Shown: piece after piece, positions 39,768 to 49,446 of the stretch | How the letters are laid out: each line of letters starts with the position of its first letter | How positions within the stretch are numbered: position 1 is the stretch's first letter | Assembly (NCBI GenBank): GCA_900473205.1 | Contig: UCLB01000007.1 | Location: 62,001 to 126,000, forward strand | DNA: 64,000 bases | Direction: 5' to 3' | From: Hyphomicrobiales bacterium | GTDB taxonomy: Bacteria; Pseudomonadota; Alphaproteobacteria; Rhizobiales; Rhizobiaceae | The notes under the pieces: generated by a model | Database searches by the model: none | What the model was told of the DNA's origin: nothing | The model's input: the letters and a program-made list of their open reading frames with translations, nothing else | Made by a program: the position numbers and the translations under genes

Positions 39768-41000
39768 TTAGACGAGTTGCCTGCACGCCTTTGTAATTCT
39801 TGCCATGGCTTCCTTCAACTCCGCTTCTGATGTCGCGTAGGAAATGCGAAAATATGGGGAGAGGCCAAAGGCCGAACCGGGAACGACGGCAACATGCGCC
39901 TCTTCCAGAAGGTAATCGGTGAAATCGCTATCTGCTTCGATCCGTTTGCCTTTCGGTGTCGTCTTGCCGATGAGGCCTTTGCAGCCTGCGAACGTGTAAA
40001 AGGCACCTTCCGGCACGCGGCAATCGATACCGTCGATGGCATTCAGTGAAGACACCACGAGATCGCGCCGCGCCTGAAAACTTGCCCGGCGCTCTTTCAG
40101 AAAATCCTGCGGCCCGTTCAGCGCTTCGATGGAGGCTGCCTGACCGACCGAGGACGGGCAAGAGGTGGCTTGGCTTTGGATCACCGCCATGGCCTTGATC
40201 AGAGCTTTTGGCCCACCGGCATAACCGATGCGCCAGCCGGTCATAGCATAGGCTTTCGACACGCCGTTGATCGTCAGGGCCCGCTCCTTCAAAGCCGGCT
40301 CCAGTGCGACCGGGGTGAAGAAGGCGAAATCGTCATAGACGATATGCTCATACATATCATCGACCATCAGCCAGACATGCAGGTGCTGCAACAGAACATC
40401 GAGAAGCGGTCGGTAATCAGCCGCGCTATAAGCAGCGCCCGACGGGTTGGATGGTGAATTGAGCAACACCCAGCGCGTCTTCGGTGTGATCGCTTTTTCC
40501 AGCTGATCCGCCTTCAGTCGAAACCCTGCCTCGGCGTCACAAGGGATCAACACCGACACGCCGCCGCAGATTTCCACGATATCTGAATAAGAGGTCCAAT
40601 AGGGTGTGGGGATGATGACCTCATCGCCCGGATCGATGCTGGCCATGAAAGCATTGAACAGGATTTGCTTGGCACCCGTTCCAACCGTGATCTCGTCCAG
40701 AGCGTAATCGACACCGTTCTCGCGGCGGAATTTTCCTACGATTGCCTTTTTCAATTCCGGGGAGCCATCCAGGGCGGTGTATTTTGTCTCGCCGCGGTCG
40801 ATGGCTGCCTTGGCGGCTTGCTTGACGTTTTCAGGCGTATCGAAATCCGGCTCACCGGCTCCCAGAATGATGATCGGCAGGCCATCGCGTTTCATCGCAG
40901 CGGCGCGCGCGCCTATCTGCAAAATTTTTGACACACCGATGGAGGCGATCCGCGAGGCAGGCCGAAACGCAGCATTTTCGATTTTCGTTTGCACATTCAT
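39768..41000 (-). CDS. Aspartate/aromatic-type aminotransferase, possible 2-aminoadipate aminotransferase
   Basis: A 410-aa class I PLP aminotransferase (I-alpha/gamma type). Conserved blocks are LGAGEPDFDTPENVKQAA, YTALDGSPELKKAI, LNSPSNPSGAAYS, the Schiff-base Lys in INGVSKAYAMTGWRIGY, and the substrate-carboxylate Arg in YFRISYATSE. The start at 41000 (MNVQTKIENA) is used; the longer open frame continues into the neighbouring gene. It ends a three-gene leftward set after hglS and a D-2-hydroxyacid dehydrogenase. On that context I infer it supplies 2-oxoadipate from 2-aminoadipate; plain aspartate or aromatic transamination remains possible. Confidence 0.88.
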   Translation of the reverse strand: MNVQTKIENAAFRPASRIASIGVSKILQIGARAAAMKRDGLPIIILGAGEPDFDTPENVKQAAKAAIDRGETKYTALDGSPELKKAIVGKFRRENGVDYALDEITVGTGAKQILFNAFMASIDPGDEVIIPTPYWTSYSDIVEICGGVSVLIPCDAEAGFRLKADQLEKAITPKTRWVLLNSPSNPSGAAYSAADYRPLLDVLLQHLHVWLMVDDMYEHIVYDDFAFFTPVALEPALKERALTINGVSKAYAMTGWRIGYAGGPKALIKAMAVIQSQATSCPSSVGQAASIEALNGPQDFLKERRASFQARRDLVVSSLNAIDGIDCRVPEGAFYTFAGCKGLIGKTTPKGKRIEADSDFTDYLLEEAHVAVVPGSAFGLSPYFRISYATSEAELKEAMARITKACRQLV

Positions 41001-41029
41001 GAGCTTTACTCGATTTGGCGGCCAAGCCG

Positions 41030-42448
41030 CTAGAAGTTGACAGTTCCAAGCGGTGCAGGCGACGTCATCGCCTTCAAACCAGCCGCCAAGCGGCGAACCT
41101 CTTGCGGCGTGTATTTGTCGTAGAAACTCTGGTTCTTTCGGCCAAGCGCGTGCTCTGCGCTGAAACTTCCGCCAAAATCCTCGACGGCGATCTTGAACAC
41201 CCACTCTCTGAGAGAATGTTCGAAGTCCGAATCCGCCAGTCTCTGATCATCCTTCGCGACCACGAGATTGAAATGTACGCCGCCATCGCCAATATGGCCG
41301 AAGTCGCAGATCGTGATGCGCGGAAAGGCCTGCGGCATTTCCAGCTTCATCCGCTCGAGAAAACGCATGATATCGCCACGGCGGAAGGAAAGATCGAAAG
41401 CGATCAGCCGTCCCATGTGTTTCACACCTTCCGATAGCGCGTGGCGAAGCGCCCAGATTTCATGCGGAGGGCCGACGAACGCGTCGGCAAGTGGCGCATC
41501 GTCGCGTTCCCAGATAGCGCCCAAAACCTCTTCCAGCACAGCATCCAGAGGCTGCTCACCCTCGCGTGGTGCGTTGGAGCGGGAGATTTCTGCCAAAATG
41601 ACGAAATCCGGCACGGCTCCATTCTGGAATGGATTGCGCAGGGATGGGACATGGTCCAGCGCTGCGCGCACCGCATTGCCCGACATGCCTTCGAAGGCGG
41701 AAAGATAGCTGCCGAGCGCCTCTTCCATTGCGATCAGAAGTTCCGGCACCTGCTCGGGCGAGGAAGGAACCAGCAGCGCCGTTGCGCTCTGGCGTGGTGC
41801 GGGTTCCAGATTGAGCATGCATTCCGTCACGATGCCGAAGGCGCCGGACGTGCCGATAAAGACCTGTTTCCAGTCTATGCCAGTATTATTCTTGCGCAGG
41901 CCCGAAGACAGGTCGAGCACCGTTCCAGCCTCATCCGCCAGCACGACGGTAAGGCCGAGTGTATTGCGGCGAACATCGCCATAGCGCAGGAAACGGGACC
42001 CGCCGGTATTGGTGGCGATCATACCGCCAAGGCGCGGATCGGCCCCGAGATCGATTGGGAAGAACAGGCCGCTTGTCTCGAGTTTTGCGTTGAGGTCGGA
42101 AAGCCTCAAACCGGCACCGGCTTTAACGGTACGGTTGACGCGATCAAGCTCATAAGGTGCTGTCACGCGGTCGAGACTGAGAATGCCCTGCTGCCCGGAG
42201 CCATCCGGGGTCGATCCCGACACCAGCCCCGTATTGCCGGACTGGGGCACAAGAGCGATACCGTTCTTCACGCAATAGGCAACGACAGCCGAAACATCTG
42301 CCGTGGAGGCAGGGCGCGCAACGAAGGCTGCACGGCCCTGATCGTATCGGGCACCCGTCTCATAGGCGACCATGTCGGACGCCGCAGTCAGCAAGCCCTT
42401 ATCGCCAAGCATATGCGTTAGCGCTTCTATATGCCGAGGTTCCATCAT
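41030..42448 (-). CDS. FAD-linked D-2-hydroxyacid (likely D-2-hydroxyglutarate) dehydrogenase
   Basis: A 472-aa VAO/PCMH-family flavoprotein. The FAD-binding domain carries ALVPQSGNTGLVSGSTPDG and GGMIATNTGGSRFLRYG. The cap domain ends in the metal-binding block GHIGDGGVHFNLVV typical of D-2-hydroxyglutarate and D-lactate dehydrogenases. It oxidises the D-2-hydroxyacid and passes electrons to a quinone or ETF. It starts at the very end of hglS (possible starts 42460 GTG, 42448 and 42445 ATG). Because HglS makes D-2-hydroxyglutarate, the pairing supports that substrate. It is followed by the aminotransferase after 29 bp. Confidence 0.87.
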   Translation of the reverse strand: MMEPRHIEALTHMLGDKGLLTAASDMVAYETGARYDQGRAAFVARPASTADVSAVVAYCVKNGIALVPQSGNTGLVSGSTPDGSGQQGILSLDRVTAPYELDRVNRTVKAGAGLRLSDLNAKLETSGLFFPIDLGADPRLGGMIATNTGGSRFLRYGDVRRNTLGLTVVLADEAGTVLDLSSGLRKNNTGIDWKQVFIGTSGAFGIVTECMLNLEPAPRQSATALLVPSSPEQVPELLIAMEEALGSYLSAFEGMSGNAVRAALDHVPSLRNPFQNGAVPDFVILAEISRSNAPREGEQPLDAVLEEVLGAIWERDDAPLADAFVGPPHEIWALRHALSEGVKHMGRLIAFDLSFRRGDIMRFLERMKLEMPQAFPRITICDFGHIGDGGVHFNLVVAKDDQRLADSDFEHSLREWVFKIAVEDFGGSFSAEHALGRKNQSFYDKYTPQEVRRLAAGLKAMTSPAPLGTVNF

Positions 42449-42456
42449 CTCAACAC

Positions 42457-43854
42457 TCACTCCGCCGCAGCGGAACTGCGGACGACTGAGAGGCATGCCT
42501 CAAGCGAAGTGCGTTCGATGCCCGCATAATGCTGGAATTCATCCAGCACCCCTGCCCCGAGATCGCGCTCGAACATGACCTGATTGGGGCTGGCCACGAA
42601 TTCCTGCGCGACTTCATCACCGAGGTTCGACTGGAAGATGCCCGCAGCGCTGACAGGCAGGAAATCTTCGTAAACGATGGGATCGAAGCGGACGTAGCCC
42701 TGTTCGATTGCGTCTTCCAGACCAAGCGCTGAGACAGTCGCAGCCTTGCCTTCATCCGTCAGGGAATAGCTGAAATAGCCGAGACCGGCCTTGCGAATGG
42801 AATTCCAGTCATCCGGGAAGGCTTTGAAAATATCCGCCAATGCGGCTTCATAGGCATCGGAATTGGAGCCATCGGCGGCAGGGCGCAAACGCGCCCGCGT
42901 CTCGTTGAGCAACGCGTCATAAAGCGCCCGCCCCTTTGGCGTCAGCGCCACGCCACGTTGCTCGATTTCGCCGAAACGGGCCGTGTGCGAACCTTCCTGC
43001 CAAGTGCCATCTGTCCCGATGAAAGATACGGCTTCTTCCAATGCCTTGAACGATGTCTGGCGTAGAAGAATTGGACATGCGCGTGTTGGCGGTCCCTCGA
43101 CCACGGCCTTTGGCGCAATGCCTTCTTCCGGCATCAGCGTCTGAACCTGGTCGATGTCCAGCGTACGTGGGGTCAGGTGGTTGATATGTGGCCCCTTGAA
43201 CGACACTACATCGGCAATCAACCGGTGCGCATCATGCAGCCGTTTGTACATCTGCACATCGACGATGGCCTTGTCATGCCAACGGAAGGTTTCCAGGACC
43301 TCCTGAATGAAACGCGAAGCATCGGCAGCATCGAGACCGCCATCTTTCTCAGCCTTTTCCACGAGAGCGACTGCCGCATCGGTGAAAATCTTGCGTGGTG
43401 CTAGAACCGTCGCGGCTTCAGCGCGCAAGGCTTCATCAGCGATCAGATCAAGCCGAAGCAGAGAAGTGAAGACGCGGAAAGGATTGCGGTTGAGGCTCTT
43501 TTCGCCAACGGGGCGAAACGCCGTAGAATGAACGGGAACGCCAGCGGTGGAGAGATCATAATAGCCGACCGGGTACATGCCCATGACGGCAAAGACGCGC
43601 CGCATCATGTGCAGTTCCTGCGGCGTCCCAAGCCGGATCGCGCCGTGACGCTCTTCCGAAATGCGCTCCAGCGTATCCGTGGCTTCCAGCCGTTCTTTCA
43701 TATGCTGGTCGGCCGCAAGCGTTGCGTTGTTGACCTTTGCAACCAGTGCCATCAGCGTACCGTAAGCCGGCACTTCATCGCGATACATGGCCGACATTGC
43801 GAGAGAAAAATCAGAGCGGATATCGTCTGGGGACATAAAGGAAGTGGCGGTCAC
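42457..43854 (-). CDS. hglS: 2-Oxoadipate dioxygenase/decarboxylase (HglS, DUF1338/VOC fold)
   Basis: A 465-aa Fe(II) enzyme that turns 2-oxoadipate plus O2 into D-2-hydroxyglutarate with loss of CO2, in bacterial lysine catabolism. With GTG at 43854 as start (TGAGG ribosome site just upstream), the conserved metal/substrate residues fall at His70 and Arg74 (ERHGAIR), His226 (GPHINH) and Glu296 (RFGEIEQ). These are almost the positions I recall for the Pseudomonas putida enzyme, which argues for this start over ATG at 43890 or 43836. The gene heads an operon with the D-2-hydroxyacid dehydrogenase and an aminotransferase. Confidence 0.92.
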   Translation of the reverse strand: MTATSFMSPDDIRSDFSLAMSAMYRDEVPAYGTLMALVAKVNNATLAADQHMKERLEATDTLERISEERHGAIRLGTPQELHMMRRVFAVMGMYPVGYYDLSTAGVPVHSTAFRPVGEKSLNRNPFRVFTSLLRLDLIADEALRAEAATVLAPRKIFTDAAVALVEKAEKDGGLDAADASRFIQEVLETFRWHDKAIVDVQMYKRLHDAHRLIADVVSFKGPHINHLTPRTLDIDQVQTLMPEEGIAPKAVVEGPPTRACPILLRQTSFKALEEAVSFIGTDGTWQEGSHTARFGEIEQRGVALTPKGRALYDALLNETRARLRPAADGSNSDAYEAALADIFKAFPDDWNSIRKAGLGYFSYSLTDEGKAATVSALGLEDAIEQGYVRFDPIVYEDFLPVSAAGIFQSNLGDEVAQEFVASPNQVMFERDLGAGVLDEFQHYAGIERTSLEACLSVVRSSAAAE

Positions 43855-44065
43855 GGCGTTTACCTCAAGGCATTGAATGATGAACTTCATGCGTTAGCGG
43901 CACCATACCAAGCCGCAAAGCGCAAATCTCGTGAGCTTTCTGACTATGTTGATGCAAATATGGAATTAATGCCGTTTTGAAAAACACACAGGCAAGCGCA
44001 GCCACGTCCTGCGGGGCAAGTAAACTCTTATGTTCTGGAGCGAACCCTAGTCGTCCTACCTCGCC

Positions 44066-44857
44066 TTAAGAAACGATCAGGGACGATACGGTTCTGGCGG
44101 TTTCGTTGAGCAACGGGACCAGACGATCCTTGACCGAATCCGTGGAATGGCGAACTCGCAACGCAGACAGATTGATCGTGGCGATGACCTTACCGCGGTA
44201 ATTGTAAACTGGCACGGAAGCGGAGAGTGAACCGAGATCGAGGTCTTTCTCGGTTAAGGCGTAGCCCTGCTCCTTGACGATAGCGAGTTGCTCGCGAAAC
44301 TCTTCAAAGCCGATATTGTCGATACGCTTGTGGGAGCCGGGCAAGGCCTTGTCGAAGATCATCTTGACCTCGTCATCCGAGGCATGTGCCAGAAAGACCT
44401 GCCCTGATGATGACGACAGCGTGGGATAGCGCGACCCCACCGGCAATGTTATGGCAGACCGATGCGGGCTTGGAACGCTGCTCATCACGACGATGTCCTC
44501 ACCGTCCAGCTCCACCCATGAAACGGTTTCTTCCGTCTTTTCGGCCAGCTGCGTCAGGAGATGGAACGAGGATTCCAGTGCGCTGTTGGCGGAAAGAACG
44601 CCCTGAACGAAGCGCAGGACGCGGTTCGACAGACCGAATTTGCGCGATTCCGGATCGCGTCTGAGATAGCCGATCTTTTCGAATGTGTAGGCGAAGCGTT
44701 GGGCCGCACTGCGACCCAGGCCGGTTCGTTCGGCGATTTCCGAAATGGACAGCATGCGATTGTTCTGGTCGAAAGCCTCCATGACGAGCATGGCCTTCTG
44801 CACCGACCCTACGAACAATCGGTCGTCAATCGGAACCTGAACATCCCCTTCCGCCAT
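44066..44857 (-). CDS. IclR family transcriptional regulator (cassette A)
   Basis: A 263-aa regulator. The N-terminal winged helix is LFVGSVQKAMLVMEAFDQNN, SISEIAERTGLGRSAAQRF and YLRRDPESRKFGLS. The C-terminal IclR effector domain contains LDGEDIVVMSSVPSPH, SSSSGQVFLAHA and GYALTEKDLDLGSLS. ATG at 44857 has an AAGGTAGAG just upstream; ATG at 44872 is an alternative. It is the last gene of the cassette A operon, 72 bp after the MatB-like ligase, so it is probably autoregulated along with it. Effector likely the transported acid or its CoA ester. Confidence 0.88.
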   Translation of the reverse strand: MAEGDVQVPIDDRLFVGSVQKAMLVMEAFDQNNRMLSISEIAERTGLGRSAAQRFAYTFEKIGYLRRDPESRKFGLSNRVLRFVQGVLSANSALESSFHLLTQLAEKTEETVSWVELDGEDIVVMSSVPSPHRSAITLPVGSRYPTLSSSSGQVFLAHASDDEVKMIFDKALPGSHKRIDNIGFEEFREQLAIVKEQGYALTEKDLDLGSLSASVPVYNYRGKVIATINLSALRVRHSTDSVKDRLVPLLNETARTVSSLIVS

Positions 44858-44929
44858 CGTCTCTACCTTCATTGTAAGCACGTCTCTAAAATCATCAAAA
44901 CAACCGAACCGCAAGCGTGTTCAACACGC

Positions 44930-46477
44930 TCAGGCATTCTCGAAATGCTTCATATACTGGTTTCGCAACTCGCTTTTCTTAATCTTGCCCAAAGCGTTGC
45001 GCGGGAATTTGGCGACGATTTCAAAATGCTTGGGCACCTTATAACCGGCAAGCGAGTGGCGAAGCAATCGGCGCATTTCGGCTGGTTCGGGCAGAAGCTG
45101 CGGCTCTGCCGTTTCGATAACCGCAACGACGACTTCCCCATATTCCGGGTGCGGCAAACCGATGACCGCCGTCTCCGAAACGCCCGGCAATGCGTTGACG
45201 AGTTCCTCGACTTCCTTGGGATAGACATTCAGCCCACCGGTGACGATGAGTTCGCTGCCGCGCCCCAGCACGGTCAGCCGACCCGCAGCATCCAGCCTGC
45301 CGAAATCGCCGGTTATCATCCAGCCATCATCGGTGAAGCTGGCAGCAGTTTTGTCCGGCGCATTCAGATATTGCCGGAATGGCATGGGCTGGCGGATCTG
45401 GATCATCCCCACCTGCCCTTCCAAGGTCGCCCTCCCGTCTTCCTGAACCAGACGGATGTCGCTACCCGGTAAAGGATAGCCACTGTTTTCAGCGAGGCGT
45501 GCTTCCCCCGCACGGTTGGAGGTGATCAGAAGCGCCTCCGTCATGCCGTAGCGATCCAGCAGCGCGTGACCGGTCCGCTCGTGAAAGGCCTCGAACAAAT
45601 CCGGGCGCATCGGTGCCGAGCCAGTGATGAACAGGCGCATGTTACGAATGCGCTCCAGCGTGAATTCAGGCGCATCGAGCAGGCGTTTGTAGACGGTCGG
45701 AACCGTCGCCAGCATGGTCGCCTGCGGAATTGCCGCGACGATGCCATCAATATCCGATCCCGGCAGGAACATGATGGATGCCCCGGCGGCATAGATGGGA
45801 AGCAAGGTGGCGAAAATGCCGAAGGCCATGAGATTGAGGTGCAGCAGAACGTCTTCGGAGCTAACGTCCCACACATCCCGGACGGCGGATATATTCCATA
45901 CCACCTGACCGCATCCAATCCACGCGCCTTTCGGCTTTCCTGTCGTGCCGGATGTGTAGACCAGCGCATTGGGGTCTTCGTGGTCACAATCCGCAAGCGT
46001 GGCCAATGGCACAGCGGTTGCGGCTTCATCCGTGAAGCTGCCGTGCCCGGTTATATCGAGTGTGAGTGGCGGTTGCGGAAGCAAAGGTGTAACCAGCGCC
46101 TCAAACCGTGGATCACAGATGGAAAGCTTCGGCTTTGCATCCTGAAAGATGTGGGTGATTTCCGTATCCGTCAGTCCCGAGTGGACAGGCAGGAACACCG
46201 CACCGATCCTTGCCAGAGCCAGATAAAGCATCAGACCTTCTGGAGACTTGTCCAGCAGAACAGCGACGACATCTCCCTTGCCGATGGCCTTGGACTGAAG
46301 TGCACCGGCGGACCTTTCGGTCGCCTGTTCCATATCGCCGTAGGACAGAACCGTACCCGACATCTGGCGTATGAATGGTGCATCGGAATCGAAATATTTT
46401 GGTCTCAGCGCACCAAACACATTCCAGCGCCCCGGTTGATGGGGCGTTGGAACGTAAGCGTCTGTGATTTCCACCAT
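44930..46477 (-). CDS. Acyl-CoA ligase, MatB (malonyl-CoA synthetase)-like (cassette A)
   Basis: A 515-aa class I adenylate-forming enzyme. The P-loop is VYTSGTTGKPKGAW. A5 is RYGMTEALLITSN, the A7/A8 hinge is WMITGDFGRLDAAGRLTVLGRG, and the A10 Lys is in NALGKIKKSELR. Several stretches (GSASIMFLPG-type, MRLFITGSAPM, TGHALLDRYGMTE, GGLNVYPKEVEELVNALPGV) follow rhizobial malonyl-CoA synthetase MatB closely. A malonate or substituted dicarboxylate substrate is therefore a reasonable guess, different from the other two ligases here. It starts 4 bp after the permease stop. Confidence 0.85.
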   Translation of the reverse strand: MVEITDAYVPTPHQPGRWNVFGALRPKYFDSDAPFIRQMSGTVLSYGDMEQATERSAGALQSKAIGKGDVVAVLLDKSPEGLMLYLALARIGAVFLPVHSGLTDTEITHIFQDAKPKLSICDPRFEALVTPLLPQPPLTLDITGHGSFTDEAATAVPLATLADCDHEDPNALVYTSGTTGKPKGAWIGCGQVVWNISAVRDVWDVSSEDVLLHLNLMAFGIFATLLPIYAAGASIMFLPGSDIDGIVAAIPQATMLATVPTVYKRLLDAPEFTLERIRNMRLFITGSAPMRPDLFEAFHERTGHALLDRYGMTEALLITSNRAGEARLAENSGYPLPGSDIRLVQEDGRATLEGQVGMIQIRQPMPFRQYLNAPDKTAASFTDDGWMITGDFGRLDAAGRLTVLGRGSELIVTGGLNVYPKEVEELVNALPGVSETAVIGLPHPEYGEVVVAVIETAEPQLLPEPAEMRRLLRHSLAGYKVPKHFEIVAKFPRNALGKIKKSELRNQYMKHFENA

Positions 46478-46481
46478 GGTC

Positions 46482-48287
46482 TCAGCCTTCGAACTTGCGG
46501 CTGCTGCGAGCTTGCAGGAAAGCCCCGACCGCCATGATGGATAGGACGATCAGCAGGACGATGGTCGAGACCGCGGACAGTTGAGGATCGACCTGCATGG
46601 TGGCCGCGCTCCACATTTCTTTCGGCAGTGTCGCCGACATGCCAGCGGTGACGAACAGCGAGATGGTCAGGTCATCGAAGGAGGTGACGAAGGCGAAGAG
46701 GAATGCTGCCAGCATGCCAGCCCTGACCAGCGGAAACTGGATGCGCCAGAAGGTTTTCCAGGGCGAGGCTCCCATGGTCCATGCGGCTTGCGTCAGTCTG
46801 CGATCATAGTTCTTGACCACGGCCATCACGGTAATGACGACATAGGGCAGAGCGATGACGGCATGACCGAGCATCAATGCGCCTTTTGATCCGATCAGAC
46901 CCAAGGGGGCAAAGACATAGAACAGGCCGACCGCGAAGATCACATGGGGTACGATGAGCGGGAGGATGAGCAGCAACAGCCAGGCCGAACGACCCTTCAC
47001 GCCCTCGCTGGCCAAGCCGATTGCTGCAAGCGAACCGACGATGGTCGCGACCAGGGATGCGCCGATACCGACGATGACCGAGTTGCTGAGCGCCCGCAGC
47101 CAGAGGGTGGAGTTGAAAAAGCCTTCATACCATTGGAATGAAAACAGCTTTGGTGGCCATGTCAGATATTTCTGCTGCTGCAACGAAACCGGGATGACCA
47201 CGAAAATCGGCAGAACGAGAAACACCAGCACGAGTACGGCCACCAACCAGACCGGCGCTTTGGCCCATGCACGGTTTGGTCGATCCGCGCGCGCCGGAAA
47301 AATGTTGCCAAAGAACTTTTCCACCGCCGTTCCCGCCCGGGCGGGAACCTCAAGTGCGGCGGCCCAGAAGCGTGACACGCCGGCGGATTTGTTCTTGCTC
47401 TCGCCAGCCAGATTGGAGATGCCGACAACCCTGTCGTAAGCCAGAAAGAGCAGGCCAGCGGTTGCCAGCAGCAAAACCGAAAGCGCTCCGGCAAAGCCCC
47501 AATCCAACCCTTCTTCCACCTCACGGATGATGATGCGGCTGATGACCGTTTCTCCACGACCGCCCAGCAATGTCGGGGTCAGGAAGAAGCCGATGGAGGT
47601 GATGAAGACGAGGATGGCACCGGCGGCGACGCCCGGCACAGACAGCGGGAAATAGATCTTCCAGAATGCCTGCGAGTGGCTTGCGCCCATGGTTGCGGCG
47701 GCATTGGAAAGGTTGCGGTCGATACGCGCCATGGTCGGCGCTGCCGCGATGATGAAAAGTGGCATCAGCGAGTGAACCATGCCGATCAGCGCACCGTTGA
47801 AATTGTAGATAAGCTGCAAGGGCGCATCGATGAGGCCAAGGCTTTTCAATATGCTGTTCACGGCACCGGTACGACCCAGAAGGATCATCCATGCGAAACC
47901 GCGAACGAGGAAGCTGGTCCAGAACGGCAGCATGACGAGCACGAGAAGTTTGCGGCTGACGCTGTTAGAACTGGATGTGAGAAGATAGGCGACGGGATAA
48001 CCGCCGACAACGCAGATCACGGTGGTGATCAGCCCGAGCTTGAAAGTTATCCAGAGCGAGTCCAGATAGACCGAGGCCGAGAATATCTGCGCGTAATTGG
48101 CAAGCGTCAGTTCACCCGTTTTGCCATCCACGAAGCTGAGGCGCAGAATGTGCAGGACAGGCACGGCGAAAAGCAGCAGCAGGAACACCATCGCCGGCAC
48201 CAGCAAAAGCAACCAGCTGCGATTGCGTGCAAACCAGTTGGTCGAAGGGGCACCGCCCTCCACGGAGGCAATATCCATGACGCTCAT
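46482..48287 (-). CDS. Fused double permease of a PotBC-type ABC importer (cassette A)
   Basis: A 601-aa inner-membrane protein containing two binding-protein-dependent permease domains in one chain, equivalent to PotB plus PotC of polyamine importers. About twelve membrane helices are visible. Two EAA-type coupling loops are present: ATMGASHSQAFWKIYFPLSV (domain 1) and WTMGASPWKTFWRIQFPLV (domain 2). Between them is a hydrophilic linker with ENKNKSAG-like residues near 300. The start overlaps the ATPase stop by 4 bp. A homologous fused permease occurs in cassette B. Substrate unknown. Confidence 0.9.
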   Translation of the reverse strand: MSVMDIASVEGGAPSTNWFARNRSWLLLLVPAMVFLLLLFAVPVLHILRLSFVDGKTGELTLANYAQIFSASVYLDSLWITFKLGLITTVICVVGGYPVAYLLTSSSNSVSRKLLVLVMLPFWTSFLVRGFAWMILLGRTGAVNSILKSLGLIDAPLQLIYNFNGALIGMVHSLMPLFIIAAAPTMARIDRNLSNAAATMGASHSQAFWKIYFPLSVPGVAAGAILVFITSIGFFLTPTLLGGRGETVISRIIIREVEEGLDWGFAGALSVLLLATAGLLFLAYDRVVGISNLAGESKNKSAGVSRFWAAALEVPARAGTAVEKFFGNIFPARADRPNRAWAKAPVWLVAVLVLVFLVLPIFVVIPVSLQQQKYLTWPPKLFSFQWYEGFFNSTLWLRALSNSVIVGIGASLVATIVGSLAAIGLASEGVKGRSAWLLLLILPLIVPHVIFAVGLFYVFAPLGLIGSKGALMLGHAVIALPYVVITVMAVVKNYDRRLTQAAWTMGASPWKTFWRIQFPLVRAGMLAAFLFAFVTSFDDLTISLFVTAGMSATLPKEMWSAATMQVDPQLSAVSTIVLLIVLSIMAVGAFLQARSSRKFEG

Positions 48288-49429
48288 TTGCTCTCACCCT
48301 TCGGAAAATACCGCGTGAAAGACACCGGGAAGGAAAGAGACAAAGCGCTTCCGCGCTCCACACCTTCGGTAAAGAACTGCGACAGACAACTCATGGAAAT
48401 CGGCGTCGATGCTGGACCATCGAAGAAGATGCGACGCGTGCCACCAACCAGAACGGTATCTCGAACCGTTGCCGAGACAACATTGTCCTGCTCCGGTGCC
48501 GCCTTGCCGGAAATGGTGACGTGTTCCGGGCGGAACATGATTTGAACCGATGTTCCTGGCGTCAGATTGTCGAGCGATTTCGGCGCGCGGAACTTGCTGC
48601 CATCAGCCGCCTCGATAACGGCAACTTCGCCCTCGTAACCCAGCAAGGTGCCATCCATAAAGTTGCTATCGCCGAGAAAGCTCGCGGCGAACTGCGTGCG
48701 TGGATGGAAATAGAGTTCCTGCGGAGCACCTAGCTGGACAATGCCACCGCTCTGCATCAGGCAGACACGATCGGACATGGTCATGGCCTCGTCCTGATCG
48801 TGCGTCACATAGATGATGGTGGTGCCAAGCTGGCGATGCAGTTCCTTGATTTCATACTGCATCTCTTCACGCAGATTGCGATCCAGCGCGCCAAGCGGTT
48901 CGTCCATCAGGATGATCGAAGGTTTGTAGACGAGGCAGCGGGCCAAAGCGACACGCTGCTGTTGACCACCGGACAGAGCCTGCGGCAACCGGTCGGCTAC
49001 ATGACCGAGGCGGATGGTTTCCAAGGCCTGACGGACCTGAACGCGAATTTCCGCTTCCGGGACATGGCGCATACGCAGCGGAAAAGCGATGTTTTCAGCA
49101 ACGGACAGATGCGGGAAGAGCGCATAATTCTGGAACACCATGCCGAGGTCCCGCTTCTGGATCGGCAGATAGGTCGCTTCGCGCTCATCGATCCACAATT
49201 GGCCACCATCCGGTGTGGCAAGACCGGCGATCAGGGTGAGAAGCGTGGTTTTGCCGGAACCGGATGGGCCCAGCAGACTGACGAATTCACCAGCGCGAAC
49301 CTCGATGGAAACATTATCAAGGGCGACAACGGGACCATAGTGCTTGCTGAGCTTCTGCGCACGCAGCTTGAGGGGATTATCCGATGCGGCAGACGCATGT
49401 ATTTGGGTATTGGACACGTTCATGTTCAT
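48284..49429 (-). CDS. PotA-like ABC importer ATPase (cassette A)
   Basis: A 381-aa ATPase. Walker A is LGPSGSGKTTLL, the Q loop VFQNYALFPHLS, the signature LSGGQQQRVALARCLVYKP, Walker B IILMDEPLGALD and the switch YVTHDQDEA. The C-terminal TOBE domain includes FRPEHVTI. The size and C-terminal domain are those of spermidine/putrescine or Fe(III)-type importers. The N-terminal 18 residues before the ABC core are non-conserved, so ATG at 49423 could also start it. It lies 17 bp after the crotonase gene and overlaps the permease gene by 4 bp. Confidence 0.92.
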   Translation of the reverse strand: MNMNVSNTQIHASAASDNPLKLRAQKLSKHYGPVVALDNVSIEVRAGEFVSLLGPSGSGKTTLLTLIAGLATPDGGQLWIDEREATYLPIQKRDLGMVFQNYALFPHLSVAENIAFPLRMRHVPEAEIRVQVRQALETIRLGHVADRLPQALSGGQQQRVALARCLVYKPSIILMDEPLGALDRNLREEMQYEIKELHRQLGTTIIYVTHDQDEAMTMSDRVCLMQSGGIVQLGAPQELYFHPRTQFAASFLGDSNFMDGTLLGYEGEVAVIEAADGSKFRAPKSLDNLTPGTSVQIMFRPEHVTISGKAAPEQDNVVSATVRDTVLVGGTRRIFFDGPASTPISMSCLSQFFTEGVERGSALSLSFPVSFTRYFPKGESK

Positions 49430-49446
49430 GGCTTTCGTCTCGCAAT

